Positions 53,601 through 64,000 of a stretch of 64,000 bases of DNA are shown here, piece by piece. This DNA is from Pachyseris speciosa. Taxonomy: Eukaryota; Cnidaria; Anthozoa; Scleractinia; Pachyseridae. The notes under the pieces are model-generated. The model ran no database searches. It had not been told where the DNA came from and worked only from the letters and a program-made list of their open reading frames with translations. Location of the stretch: positions 710,001 through 774,000 of the forward strand of contig JAEMWC010000100.1 of assembly GCA_016490735.1 (NCBI GenBank). Direction: 5' to 3'. Both the position numbers and the translations under genes were made by a program. Position 1 is the first letter of the stretch; each line of letters opens with the position of its first letter.

Positions 53601-56429
53601 GGTCAAATTTTCGGTGCTCACACCAAACAATTTTAAATTTTCTATTAATTTGTCAGGTCACATAGCTGACCTTGTAGGGTTTTTGACCCGAGACTCCCCT
53701 CTTATCTGGAACACTGAGGTACACTGTACATGTTCCAGGTGTAAAACAGCTACATGTAATCCAAATATGAATTAATAATTTGCGTAAATGCTAAAACAAA
53801 GAAGCAATTTATTTTTTAATCTGTTTATTTATTCTTTTACAAGGATCAGATAGCAATTACAGTGTACATTAATTTGTGAAACATGTACACTTTTACAGGC
53901 TTTTTCTTTTACCTGTTATATTTTTAAGAATTCCAGGCGATTTTAACTGATAGTGAGTGGTGCTACCGGTGGTAAATTTAACCATTTACAACCTGAAAAG
54001 GAGAAGCTTGTAGACCTTTTTCGCCCAACAAAATTATTCTTTTATGTTTTTGATAATTAGCCTTACTACCCTCATTAGCATGGGCAAATTTAATATAATT
54101 ATTTTTACTTTAAATTGAGGTACACATAAGTAAGGCTAACTGACATGTACATGTGAAAGAAGAATCAAATCATCCACCATTATGAAAAACGTCTACCAGT
54201 ATTACTTGTTGAACTTTGCGATGACTTTGTAGAGAGTGCTTGGTAGATGATTGTAGGGGTGGGGTGGGAATTAGGGGCTCAAATCATACATGTAACTAGT
54301 CTTGCAATCCCAGTCTGGAGCTGTAGTGGGGCTGATCACATTTGTTATCTTGTACATGTAGTTGACAAAATGTGTTGTTCAAAGAACAAACAATAGTCCA
54401 TAGTTAATGCATGTCATTGTTGAAAGAAAGGAATACACTGAAATACTTGTAAATTTTCCCTGTACTTAATGCCCCAACTCCTGACCAAACTTGTGACGAA
54501 ATCAGGAAGGTACATGTACTTGTAGTCCTCTGAGATATAACTTCAAAGGGCTGTAAGGATTGCCATCTGTGTTCCAGCTAATTGACATTCGAAACCACAT
54601 GTATTGTTATTCTTAACAGGAGGGTACTTTTATTTGCTACTGTATAGATCTAGGGTATTTTAAAGTACAGTCGAACCTTGATTATCCGGACTCGTGGGGA
54701 CTGAGCTGAACAGTCCGGATAATCGAGAGTCCAGATTATCAAAAATATGAATATTAATGAGCCAAAACTAAAACTGAATTTCACTTAGAAACAAAAAACA
54801 CCTGAGCAAACCAGAGCTCAGTGAAATGCATTGCAGTAGTACAGTGCACGTGAGCTCAAAACGCGTACAGATTTGTGTTTTGAGGTGAAACAAATTCAGT
54901 TTGAACTGGAGTTTCATTACTTAATTTGAAGGGAAAAAGTTTTGCTGTAAGCAAGTCTGGATAATTGAAAAATCTGGATAATTGAGGTCCGGATAATCAA
55001 GGTTCGACTGTACATGTAATTTTAGGTACCTTATGTACACTGTAATTCATTCTATTTACTTGACCATGGCGGTGTCCAACCAGAAAGCTTTCTCTACTTT
55101 GGGCACTGCTTACATACAGCTGTATGAATTGATTCCTTATCGGCTTAACACTCCTTGCTTCTTTATTAACGTCATTTCTTTACCTTATAAATTGTATTTA
55201 AATGCCCTTTGTAGTATGAATAAATAAAGAATTGAATTGAATTGAATTGAATTAAACTATTATAATATATATGCCAGGCAGTTAGGTGTCCCCAATTAGT
55301 TTGACTGTGTAAGGTAGATAACACAACACAGGGGTTTCATTAGAAGCTGGCAACTGATCAAAATCGTTGCCTACATTGTCAGAATTTACCTCTGGCCACT
55401 GCCTACTTTGTCCATGTTTTCAGTCAAATTATTAAAAATTCATCAGGTTGCTGCCTACTTTAGTTAGCTCAGACAGCTATTTCAAAACTTATTGAAACCC
55501 CTGACAACATGTTAAATAAGTTATTATTATTACTATTGCTATTGCTACTGCTATTATTATTATTAATGATCTTTATTTTCTACTCTACTAGGATGAATTT
55601 ATTATATAGTTTCTACTGGGGTGATTGTTAAATAAACACTATGTTCTTTTTTAGTGCTGTGTGCCCATCATGGCTATCAATTTGACTTTTTAATTCTGCT
55701 GAGTAATATGGAGAGGTCTGGACTGCATCACACCCTTCTTTCACAACACAACATTCATTTTGCTGACAGCTTGTTGTTTTGCAGTGAGGTTGGTGCATTT
55801 CACTTGAAATAATTTTCTGCACATTAACATGAATAGACCTTTTTAGCTTGTCAATTTTGTTTTCCCAATGTAGACCACGTGATCTTCCCAAGGGAATTTG
55901 CGTTTTGTCTTTTCATAAATTATGCGTACATACATGTATCCACGTGAATAAGGCGAAATTTCAAAGAAACAGTTCTCTAGGGTAACATCACATGGTCTAC
56001 AATGGGAAAACAAATTTGACAAGCTAAAAAGGTCTGTTAAAGTTAAAGCTTAGTGCTTTGCTCTGTAGGGGTGCAAAGCTTCTCATTGCCAGTTAATAGT
56101 TTTCTCTTGAAGTGCACAGCAACTACATGTTAAGCCTGTGCTTCAGCAAAGGAATTGCATTGCATTTAAAAAAAAATGCCACAGTACCAGTGAAAGGTAA
56201 AAATTTCGCATATAGCTACACTGTATGTACTCATCCACAGGCTATGAGAGGATCAGTGACCACCCCTAGTGTCTGTCTTAATTTGATATTGACATTACGG
56301 GGGCACTCATAACTCAATTTCATTAATTGTAAACTGCGTTATAAGCAGTCTGGCAAAGTCCCTCGGCCAGTGTTGTAATGCGCATTTGAATATTGCATAC
56401 ATGTAGAAAATGTGCTATATAAATGTGAT

Positions 56430-56474
<45 letters not shown>

Positions 56475-59400
56475 GGGACCGTTCATTTTTTATGGGGTAG
56501 GGGGGGCTGGTGGGATTTGGAGGAGTGTAATTTGAAAATTGTATGACCCCCCCCCCCCAATTTCCGATTTTTTTCGCATGGCCCCCCCCCCCCTCATCAG
56601 AGTAATTTTTTGGAAGCCCCCCCCCCCTTATGAATAAAAAAATACATGAGGTATTGAAAAAGTTACTGCATTAAAATTTCGTTTTGTTACATTTCACGTA
56701 ATTTAGTGAAAGAAAGCTGAAAACTAGAAAGCTGTTTTTAACAAATCCTCACTCAAAAGAATGAAAAGTCAATTTCAGCTCTTCTTGTTACTGCTCGTCC
56801 TGAGCGTGTTGTAGCTGGCCGCTCGTCTACATATTCCTTGTCTGAGGCGATAAAAGCAAGAACGACATCATTTGAGTTGTCTTCAGAGTCAGGGGCATCA
56901 TTCTTGTAATCATCATCAGTTTCTTCTCCCTCACTGCTTTCACCACTGCTGTCTAGTTGACCTGATTCATTGCTGCCTCTCACTTCGGCTTGACCTGTTC
57001 TGAGAGTATTCATCTGCAGGAAGTGTCCCATAATTGTCTTCACTTTGTCATTCTTGCTGCTCTTCTGATGCTGTTTTAATAGCCCATGATGTTGTAAGTA
57101 TTTGTTCAATTCTGGCACACGGAGCATTTTTAGCTTGGCAGCATCTTCGCACAAAGTAGCCCAACGATAATCATCATAGGACTTTTCTCTTGCCTCCCTA
57201 TTTTCCCTTGCCCTTTCCGCCAGTCTTTCTTTTTTTTAAACTCTATGACCTCAAGATGCTGGAGATAGTCAACCACAAACTTTGGTTTCACAATGAATTT
57301 GTCTCCAAATCTAGCTACGCTCTCTGGGTCAGACAAAACTACGCTACCACTAAATTTCTCAGAGAAAAGCTTTGGTAACGAGGTCAGTTCCAATTCAGGA
57401 CTCAAATTATTGGTTTTAATTATATGAGCTTGACAACAACATTTTTATGAATGAAAAGAAAGTTGTTGCTATTCAAGACTGTTATTATGGTATGTTCACT
57501 GTCCTTATAAAATATAAAAGCTGTTGAGAAGTTTTCTTGTTACCCTGGAACCAGTTTTAGCATATTTGTTATAAATAAAAGAGCACAATTTTTCTTCCAT
57601 TTGTAGACATCTCTTATCCTAGTTTTAATCTAATTTTTTCGTCCGACCCCCCCCCCCCCCCCTTTCCTTCATTTTTTTTCGGCTGGCCCCCCCTTTCAAG
57701 CCAATTTTTTTCGAGTGCCCCCCCCCAAATCCCACCAGCCCCCCCTTTCTCATAAAAAATGAACGGTCCCTTATCCTCTGCTCTGTTGAAAAAGCTTATA
57801 GTGTAACTCTCCGAAATTCTTATGTTCTTTCCTCATTTTTGCATTGATTCATTGTAGCAGTTGCGATAGATATTTGATGCATTGATGAAAATTTTACCAC
57901 AGAGGAGCAAGATGTGTAGCTCAATTCCTTCTCCTAATCTTTTTCAGTTGAAAGACAAAGGAGAAAAGTTGTTAGTCAACACAAAGCTTTCTCTTGATGG
58001 ACTGTTTAAGAAATTTTTTCCAAGGAGAATCATAAAAGGTACGGTAATCTTTGGTTTCACAGAAAGTTATAAATATAACGGCAAGAAAAGTGTGTGTGCT
58101 TGTTTTAAGAAGCAGTAATATTGCAAGGAGGAATTTAATACTTTCCTCTCTTTGTGTGGTGCATGATCGTTAGGTTTTATTTTATTGTGTTTGTATAGGG
58201 CGCCGGGTTCCACATCACCTGTAGTTGGTGTAATATAACTTTGTGTCTGTTCTGTTGTTCATGCTGCTCTGTATCAATTCTTCATTGTTGTTGCGTTGGC
58301 TTATTGAATTTTTGTGATACAGTTTACATGTAGGACATGGTTCAAATGTGCATGATGTGTAAACATCCTACTACAGCTGTAAGTAACTAATGACCAAAAT
58401 CATACTCATCAATTATTATATAATTTGGATAACGTTTTTATTTTGCATGGTCATTGTAGACAGACATAGAGCCATGGGTGATGTAGAAGCGATGGTTAGC
58501 ATTTTCTGTCATACACCACTGAGAAAGCAGCTGCAACACATGAAATATTCATCAACCAAAGAAAGGTTTGTCCTCTTACTAGACATCCTTCAGTGCAGGA
58601 TTGCTTTGTCTTTCCCTTGTTGGTATAGTTTAGTCAATAGCATTTATCCTTTTATCCAGGTACAGTGTATTGATTTAGGAATGACTTGTGGACATGTTCA
58701 GCTTTTTGGTGTATGTTTCGTGCAATCATTACTACCATTCTAACCAATCATAAAACATTTAAAGAATTGTCTCAGGAAAGGAATACAACTTGTGTGTGGA
58801 TGTCCTGTACCTCTGTTGCAAACTTATATGCTTTTGAAAACTGAAAGTTAAAAATATTAATGTTGAAGGTATTGGAAACTCTTTAAGGTAGATTGAGATA
58901 CAAGCAATTGTTTGATCTAAAGATCTGTGTTCTAAGCTTCTTTTTATTTGGCTGTGCTAATTTTTATCACTGATTGAGAAAGAGTGAGAAATGTGCTCAG
59001 TTTGTTGAGTTCATTTCTCATCCAGCACAAGGTGTGTTACCATGTGTACATACATGTTTGTTGTTTTTAACTAATTACGATACATTATCATGCATTGAGA
59101 AGAAAAAATTAAACCAAGGATACAATTGAACCACAATATACACACCTCCACGGTTACAAAATGCCAGTCTGTTTTACTGTATATGTGTGTTCAGGAATTG
59201 TTAACTAAGATGGTCATATCTTGTTCTTTATTAAGTACCTTACCTTACCATTTTTAGATTGGATTATTACATTTCGCAGACTGGGATGAAACAGCAACAA
59301 GCCATATTGGAAGGTTAGTGCACAAGATTTTAACTCTCCAATTCATGGAGGGAGATACATGTACAACTGTAAGTGTAACTTTCTTAGAACATCAGTGTCT

Positions 59401-62400
59401 TGTCAAGAGATTTTTGCGCATGTGTACCATCACTTAAACATGTAATCTTCTGGTTGGTACTGTTGGTACTGTAAGGTATCAACTGACCCTTTTAACTAGT
59501 GGTTTATAAGTTTTTGTTATCTGAGTTTTCCTAACTTTGTTGAAAGCAGCATCGGAATAAAAGTTTGCACCTTTATATGGAAATAGTTTGTGCACACATG
59601 TAACTACAGGCCCCAAACGTCCAAAAATAGTCACCATCTCTTAACTGTTTTAAAACACTAATTTGATAACACTTTCTTCTGCTGTAGAGAACCTGTGCAA
59701 ACTGGATGCATGTAGCAAGAATATGACAGTGAAGAAGTTGTTAAAGGAAGGGGTTACATACAATTCTCTGATAACAATCTTTGAAGAGTGCTGCTCCTTT
59801 TTGGATTTCTACGAGGCGATGAAAAGTTATGGAGTCGAACGCAAAGTGGCGAAGGTCATTGCCTTGCATTTCAGTGGAAAAGGGCTGGAAAACCAGGGTG
59901 CAAGAGCGTATGCAAGGTTCCATGAAGAAAAACTAGCCACTCCTAACTCAGCCCAGGAAACATCAGAAGATCCGGCCAGTGGCAACCGTTTCTTGGACTG
60001 TGATAACTCTGAAGGAAAACAAGAATCGCAGGTGTCTGTGGACACAAAGCAGCCAGAAGCCAAGTTAGTCCAAGAAGAAGGCGGTGAAAATTGGGAGAGC
60101 GAGGTGCAAAACGGTGTGCCCCGAGAAAGCTTCACTCTCAAGTGCACCACTGCCACTCCTTTAAGCCTCAATGTTGACGATTTCTCATCTAGTGTGTCAA
60201 GAAGAAACAAGGGAAAAGAAAGTCCCAGAGATGCAGGTGTATCCAATGTTTCCAAGACTGGCCATGCTCATTCGGAAACAAGCGAAAGTCGTAAGGTCGA
60301 GGTCAACAGCAAGAAACCCCGCGGAAAGGCCTCTTCTGCTGAAGTTAGTGGGCGAAAGTTTCAATCAAGTTTTGGGACAGAGTCTCGTGGAAAACGGGCT
60401 GGAAGTAAGAACAAAGCCGTGAATGAAGGCATGTTGGAAGGCAGGGTGAAAAAGGAAAGAGTGATTTCGTCCAGAAAGGAAAACAAGGAGGAAGCTCTGA
60501 AGTCAACTGATGTGCCTGAAGAAAGTGGAAAGGAAAATGAACCATCTGTTAATGACCAAGAATCATTGGGCAAGATGGATGTGAAGTCGCTGGACTCAGG
60601 CATTGAGCAGTGTGTTTCATCGGGTGGAGATTCTGCCAGGAAGAACCAAAAGCAGTCACAGTCTACTGTTATTCCCAGCCTTAAGAGGGACTCGTCAACA
60701 ACAGAGGTGGCTGAAAAGTTTGCCAGTATTTTAATCGGGGACATCGCCATTCTTGTGCCTGTCGATAACGGCGGACAAGTTTGCGATTCAGGTGAATCTG
60801 CATTAGGAGAACCACGTTCAGGCGTCCAAGATCAAGCTGGGAACAGCATTGCTGATGAGCGTAGCAGAGACAAGAACACATTGCCAACAAGTCGGGAGTC
60901 ATCTCCAGATGCCATGCAACCTGATCTAATGGAATCCTCTCCTCGATGTGCATATGCTGAAAATTATCCACAGTCAGATTACCAATCACAACCTCAAGAC
61001 CAAACAGAAAAAGATGTCACCAAGTACGATATAGTGGCGGACAGTGAAGACGCTGATACTTCTGTGTGTGATCATGGTTTGGACAATCTAGAATTGTCTG
61101 CAGGCATTGCCAAGATAGTGAACCAAGTGGAATCTAGTTTACAAGCAGTTACAGCAAGTGGTGACAGTAGTGCAACAGATGCAAACGAAACAGTTATTAG
61201 TGGTGACATAAGTAGGGGAAATAATGTTCACCGTGATAACTTCTCTAGCCTTAGCGACGCAAGGAACGCGAACGAAGATGTCAACCACGGAGAAGTGACC
61301 GTGCCAGGTACCAGCACCAGTGATACTGTGGAGGAGTCTATAGTACCAGTGGAGAATGAATCAAGCCCCAGTGAGGCATTCCTTGGAAGAAGTGACATCA
61401 CTGGTATTCCATGGGAAAAGCTGCAGCAGTTGCCACATGCTGCTTTACCAGAGGAGGGTGTAGTGCCTGAGAGGTTTGTCATGAGTGAGGGATTAGCATG
61501 CCATGTTATGAGCACTAGTGATATGGATCACACCCGCCATGATCTACAAGCTGAGTTGTCTTCAGAGAGCAGCAGTACCAGTGGCGACTCCATGGATGCA
61601 TTCTCACGCCAACCACCTCTAGGTGCCGAGCGAGGGTTTACTCCCGATTCAGTGCAACAACAACCTGATCAACTGGCTTGGGAGGGGAGTGTGAATGACG
61701 GGGTGTATTCAATGCCTCCAGGCCCAGTTGGGATGTATCCTCAGGGAGCCTTGCCACCATACAGTAATCCCTATGGTTCATTCCATCAAGCACAGCAGGC
61801 ATTGCGTCTTATAAAACCATACTACTCTTCATTTGGTTATCCCAGTCAGATCCGTCATGCCATTCCACCCCACATGATTCAACCTCACCACCAAGTTTTC
61901 GTGACCCCCTACCTGCAGTACAGAAATCAGATGATGTTCTCCAATGCTATGCCACCTGCTTCTGGATTTCCCTCCCCTGCAGTCCCGTCACCGCAGCTCC
62001 GTCCACAGATGTACCAGGTCTGGCAAGGTCCTACAAGCTTCTCCTATCCTCCTGCGCCATTTAATGGCAATCCTTATTATCACACGCAAGAGGCAACAGG
62101 TGGAATGCTAGATGTGAGAGGTGCGCTCCTCAGCAATGCATTACCTCAAATCAGTTTCTCTGCTGAGTACCAAAACCCCATAATGGGGTCAAGTGACTCG
62201 GCAGTCAGCGTCGTGAGGGACGAATCTGGTACTGAGTCACCGTCAACTGCTTCCAGTGACAGTCCATTTGAACTGATGAATGTGTCCACAAATAGGAGCT
62301 CCTTTCAGCCGGTGCGCGAGCTGTCTATAGTTAGCAAGAAATCATTTTCCGTGCAAACAGAAAGTGATCCTGGTCATTCAACGTTACAGGAAAACCAGGA

Positions 62401-63397
62401 CGGGACCGAGCAGGAGTTGGAAGAACAGGAAATACCAGAAGGTGATGACATCATCACAGTGTCTAGCCTTGCCCAGCTATGTTACAAAGAGGTGTCTGGT
62501 AATGGTAGAGTACATTTGAATCAGTTGACAGACCATAGTCATTTAAACGATTCAAAGGAGTTTTCCAGGTCTACTATATCACTTGACCAAGGAGACCTTG
62601 TTCATAAACAAATAACCATCTTGTCCCGTGAGGAGAATGCAGTAGCTATGGGTAGGCGCCTCTCGCCGGATGGGAGTAGTGTGGATGCGGTTTGTTACGA
62701 TACTAGTTCTCCTATGAATAACAAAAGAACTTTGAAAGAAAACAGTGCACCTGCAAGTACCTGCAAAGATTCAAGCCAAGGGAACGTGGAGAGTAAGGCC
62801 AGTGATGGCTCGATCAAAGACAGGAGGCCTTCTCCCAAGCCTCAGCGAATAAAAGGAAGCAGAGGAAGAAAGACTAAGCATTCACAAGATCGTCGACCAG
62901 CCAACGGTGAACTTCGAAGTGATGCCATCCCTGGTGTTAATCCTGTTGACAGTCCTGTACCTACCTCTTCAAAAAATGTCGGTGCAGACTCCAGTGAACA
63001 GTGCGGTGAGAGACCTACATTGACTGGTAATAAAATGAAAACGGACAGCATTCCAAGGACTGTAAGATTTTCAAAGGAAAACGCTGTATGTGAAAATGTC
63101 GCTTCGACTGAGAACGTAAAAAATGTCGAGGCAAGCCAAAGTTGTTCTTATTTCGGCAGTTTCTCTACACCTCGGACTGTAGACGAGGGCCATGAGGGCA
63201 ACTCACAAAGGCATGCAGAGAAAGGCGGTAATGTAATGTTGTCAAGACCGCCCAAAGTCGAAAGGAACTCCAGAAAAAGAGCGTTTAACAACAGGACAAG
63301 GAGATCGCACACAGTGAAACAGCCACTAAAGCATCCTTCAAAGGGAAAGGGTCAAGAGACAGATAAGAGAACAGACACAAATAACAATTCAAACTAG
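50672..63397 (+). CDS. DEDDh 3'-5' exonuclease with SAM-like module and long disordered tail, 7 exons, 1472 aa
   Basis: Exons: 50672-50855, 53370-53507, 55655-55788, 57948-58038, 58460-58565, 59258-59313, 59688-63397. All introns are GT-AG; total 4419 nt, in frame throughout. Residues 1-217 form a DnaQ/DEDDh exonuclease: D19 and E21 (VIFYDSEAAYGN), D118 (LCAHHGYQFDFLI), H185 and D190 (RHRAMGDVEAM). All five catalytic positions are present. Residues about 237-325 are helical (NMTVKKLLKEGVTYNSLITI...FYEAMKSYGVERKV) and may be a SAM-like module. The remaining 1150 residues are Ser/Asp/Glu-rich, with a Pro/Tyr/Gln-rich block (about 920-1045) and a basic end (KGSRGRKTKHSQDRR, RKRAFNNRTRRSHTVKQ), suggesting nucleic-acid or condensate binding. 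Exonuclease plus SAM-like plus disordered tail recalls Exuperantia of insects, whose exonuclease is inactive; homology is a hypothesis. No AATAAA seen within 600 bp downstream. Confidence 0.88.
50880..53360. other. Exonuclease intron 1, nothing recognised
   Basis: AT-rich intronic DNA with scattered ACATGTACATG words. No convincing open frame or element. Confidence 0.5.
54668..55010. mobile_element. 343-bp pogo/Tigger-like MITE
   Basis: CAGTCGAACCTTGATTATCC at the left and its complement at the right, flanked by TA (54666-54667 and 55011-55012). Sub-terminal 'gataatcgagagtccagatt' repeats the terminal theme. In exonuclease intron 2. Confidence 0.9.
55025..55255 (+). mobile_element. Probable non-LTR retrotransposon 3' end with (GAATT)n tail
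   Basis: AATAAATAAA directly before (GAATT)n at 55228-55252. Upstream sequence has no recognisable ORF. Confidence 0.45.
55835..56035. mobile_element. 201-bp foldback MITE with about 47-bp TIRs
   Basis: AGACCTTTTTAGCTTGTCAA at the left, complement at the right ending GCTAAAAAGGTCT. Inner 'ttcccaatgtagaccacgtgat' is mirrored. It starts 47 bp after exon 3 of the exonuclease gene. Confidence 0.88.
56335..56473 (+). mobile_element. L2/CR1-like retroposon 3' tail with (ATT)n
   Basis: 'ggccagtgttgtaatgcgca' and 'aatgtgctatataaat' followed by (ATT)n, same family as 33774-33887. The next element is inserted in its ATT tail. Confidence 0.6.
56475..57770 (-). mobile_element. 1.3-kb TIR DNA transposon remnant
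   Basis: TIRs of about 50 bp start GGGACCGTTCATTTTTTATG and end in the complement, with C-rich sub-terminal runs. TTA on both sides (56472-56474 and 57771-57773) would fit a 3-bp target duplication, but the left one lies in an ATT repeat. It encloses the C-terminal part of an unknown protein on the - strand. Confidence 0.75.
56753..57405 (-). pseudogene. C-terminal fragment of a transposon protein with SAP-like segment
   Basis: 57405 onward reads LTSLPKLFSEKFSGSVVLSD and then loses frame in an A-run near 57234-57240. One base shifted, the reading continues as a charged helix (ERLAERARENREAREK), SYDDYRWATLCEDAAKLKML, a SAP-like segment (RVPELNKYLQHHGLLKQ) and an acidic tail ending at 56753. 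So a single ancestral frame is broken by an indel in a homopolymer. The catalytic part of the presumed transposase is absent. Confidence 0.55.
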
Positions 63398-64000
63398 GCA
63401 GACACATGTATTCTAAGTTTTCTGATGATTACATGTATAAGTACTCTGGTTCTCGACTCATTGTTGACAGTGACACAAACTAGGAAGTAGTCTTCTTCCA
63501 GCCTTCCACGTGAATCTACTTAAGGCAGGTTTTAAAGGTTTTTGTTCGACGGGACAAGTGAGGATGAATGAAGCACAAGCACTTTTATAACTCCCACAAG
63601 TTGCAGTTTTCACAGATGAAGAAATATTTCGTTGTGTTGGGATCTTCGCTTCTGAATAGTTCTGTGTTGTTGATAACATAATCTTTTGTAATAGCAAGAG
63701 TAAATCCGAATAGCAAGAATACCGGGTTCTGTTCGGCTGGAAAAAGGCCGTCTTTATATCACGGAGGAAGATATGTCAAGTTAAAAGTGGTTTATCAAAC
63801 TACGGTTTAATTCTAAGTCGCTTCCCTTTACCCACCCCCCTCTTAAGAATTACAGTGTTGATGAACTTAGCCAAGGGTGCTTTCGATTGGGCTTACTCCG
63901 GAACAAGAACACTAGCATTGATCACTAACAAATTATTTGGACCTACTCGTCACTCATAATGGGTCTTAAATATCGTGTGTAAAAAAGCCTTAAGTGCACC
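63398..64000. other. 3' UTR/downstream region of the exonuclease gene
   Basis: No canonical AATAAA and no further gene recognised up to the end of the window. Confidence 0.4.

Noticed and set aside
59663..59687. Met at 59663 as start of a separate 1244-aa gene
   Set aside because: An acceptor AG at 59686-59687 joins in phase with six upstream exons encoding a complete exonuclease domain.

Overview
The window is eukaryotic nuclear DNA, most likely from an anthozoan cnidarian and probably a stony coral. The genes are intron-rich with GT-AG splice sites, AT-rich introns and metazoan protein families. Repeats fill more than half of the sequence: foldback MITEs, Penelope-like elements, a tRNA-derived SINE, Ty3/Gypsy and BEL/Pao elements, and hammerhead-ribozyme repeats of the kind described from corals. 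The species call is inference.

Three protein-coding genes can be assembled exon by exon, and in each the reading-frame phases close exactly. (1) A divergent sirtuin on the + strand (15711-37172, 4 exons, 452 aa), whose first intron is about 18.3 kb. (2) The copper chaperone for superoxide dismutase, CCS, on the - strand (50581-38238, 9 exons, 266 aa). (3) A DEDDh 3'-5' exonuclease on the + strand (50672-63397, 7 exons, 1472 aa) with a helical module and a very long disordered tail. CCS and the exonuclease are head to head with only 90 bp between start codons, so they probably share a promoter. The sirtuin and CCS converge at their 3' ends.

Layout: 1-9.3 kb is a large, interrupted inverted repeat built from about 78-80 bp units, each carrying a perfect 19-bp palindrome. 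Its left arm holds a retrozyme-like tandem repeat (254-bp monomer, two hammerhead ribozymes) and its right arm holds a truncated Penelope-like GIY-YIG element. From 9.3 to 15.2 kb lie MITEs and a decayed BEL/Pao pol. The sirtuin gene follows. Its first intron carries two long arrays of the same 40-bp minisatellite in opposite orientations (16.7-20.0 kb and 24.5-29.9 kb) with matching outer flanks, which is a potential multi-kb RNA hairpin. The same intron also holds a (GA)n tract between inverted MITE copies, a transposon-like pseudogene, and fragments resembling a zinc-finger protein and a RecQ-like helicase. The long first intron of CCS contains a complete but disabled 4.7-kb Gypsy element and a Penelope fragment invaded by a SINE. 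The exonuclease introns contain a pogo/Tigger-like MITE, a foldback MITE and a 1.3-kb TIR transposon remnant.

The strongest leads for novelty are the set of hammerhead ribozymes (two apparently intact retrozyme copies, one apparently intact Penelope copy and three decayed relatives), the giant intronic inverted minisatellite, the palindrome-unit inverted repeat, inverted MITE copies flanking internal sirtuin exons, and the exonuclease with an architecture reminiscent of Exuperantia.
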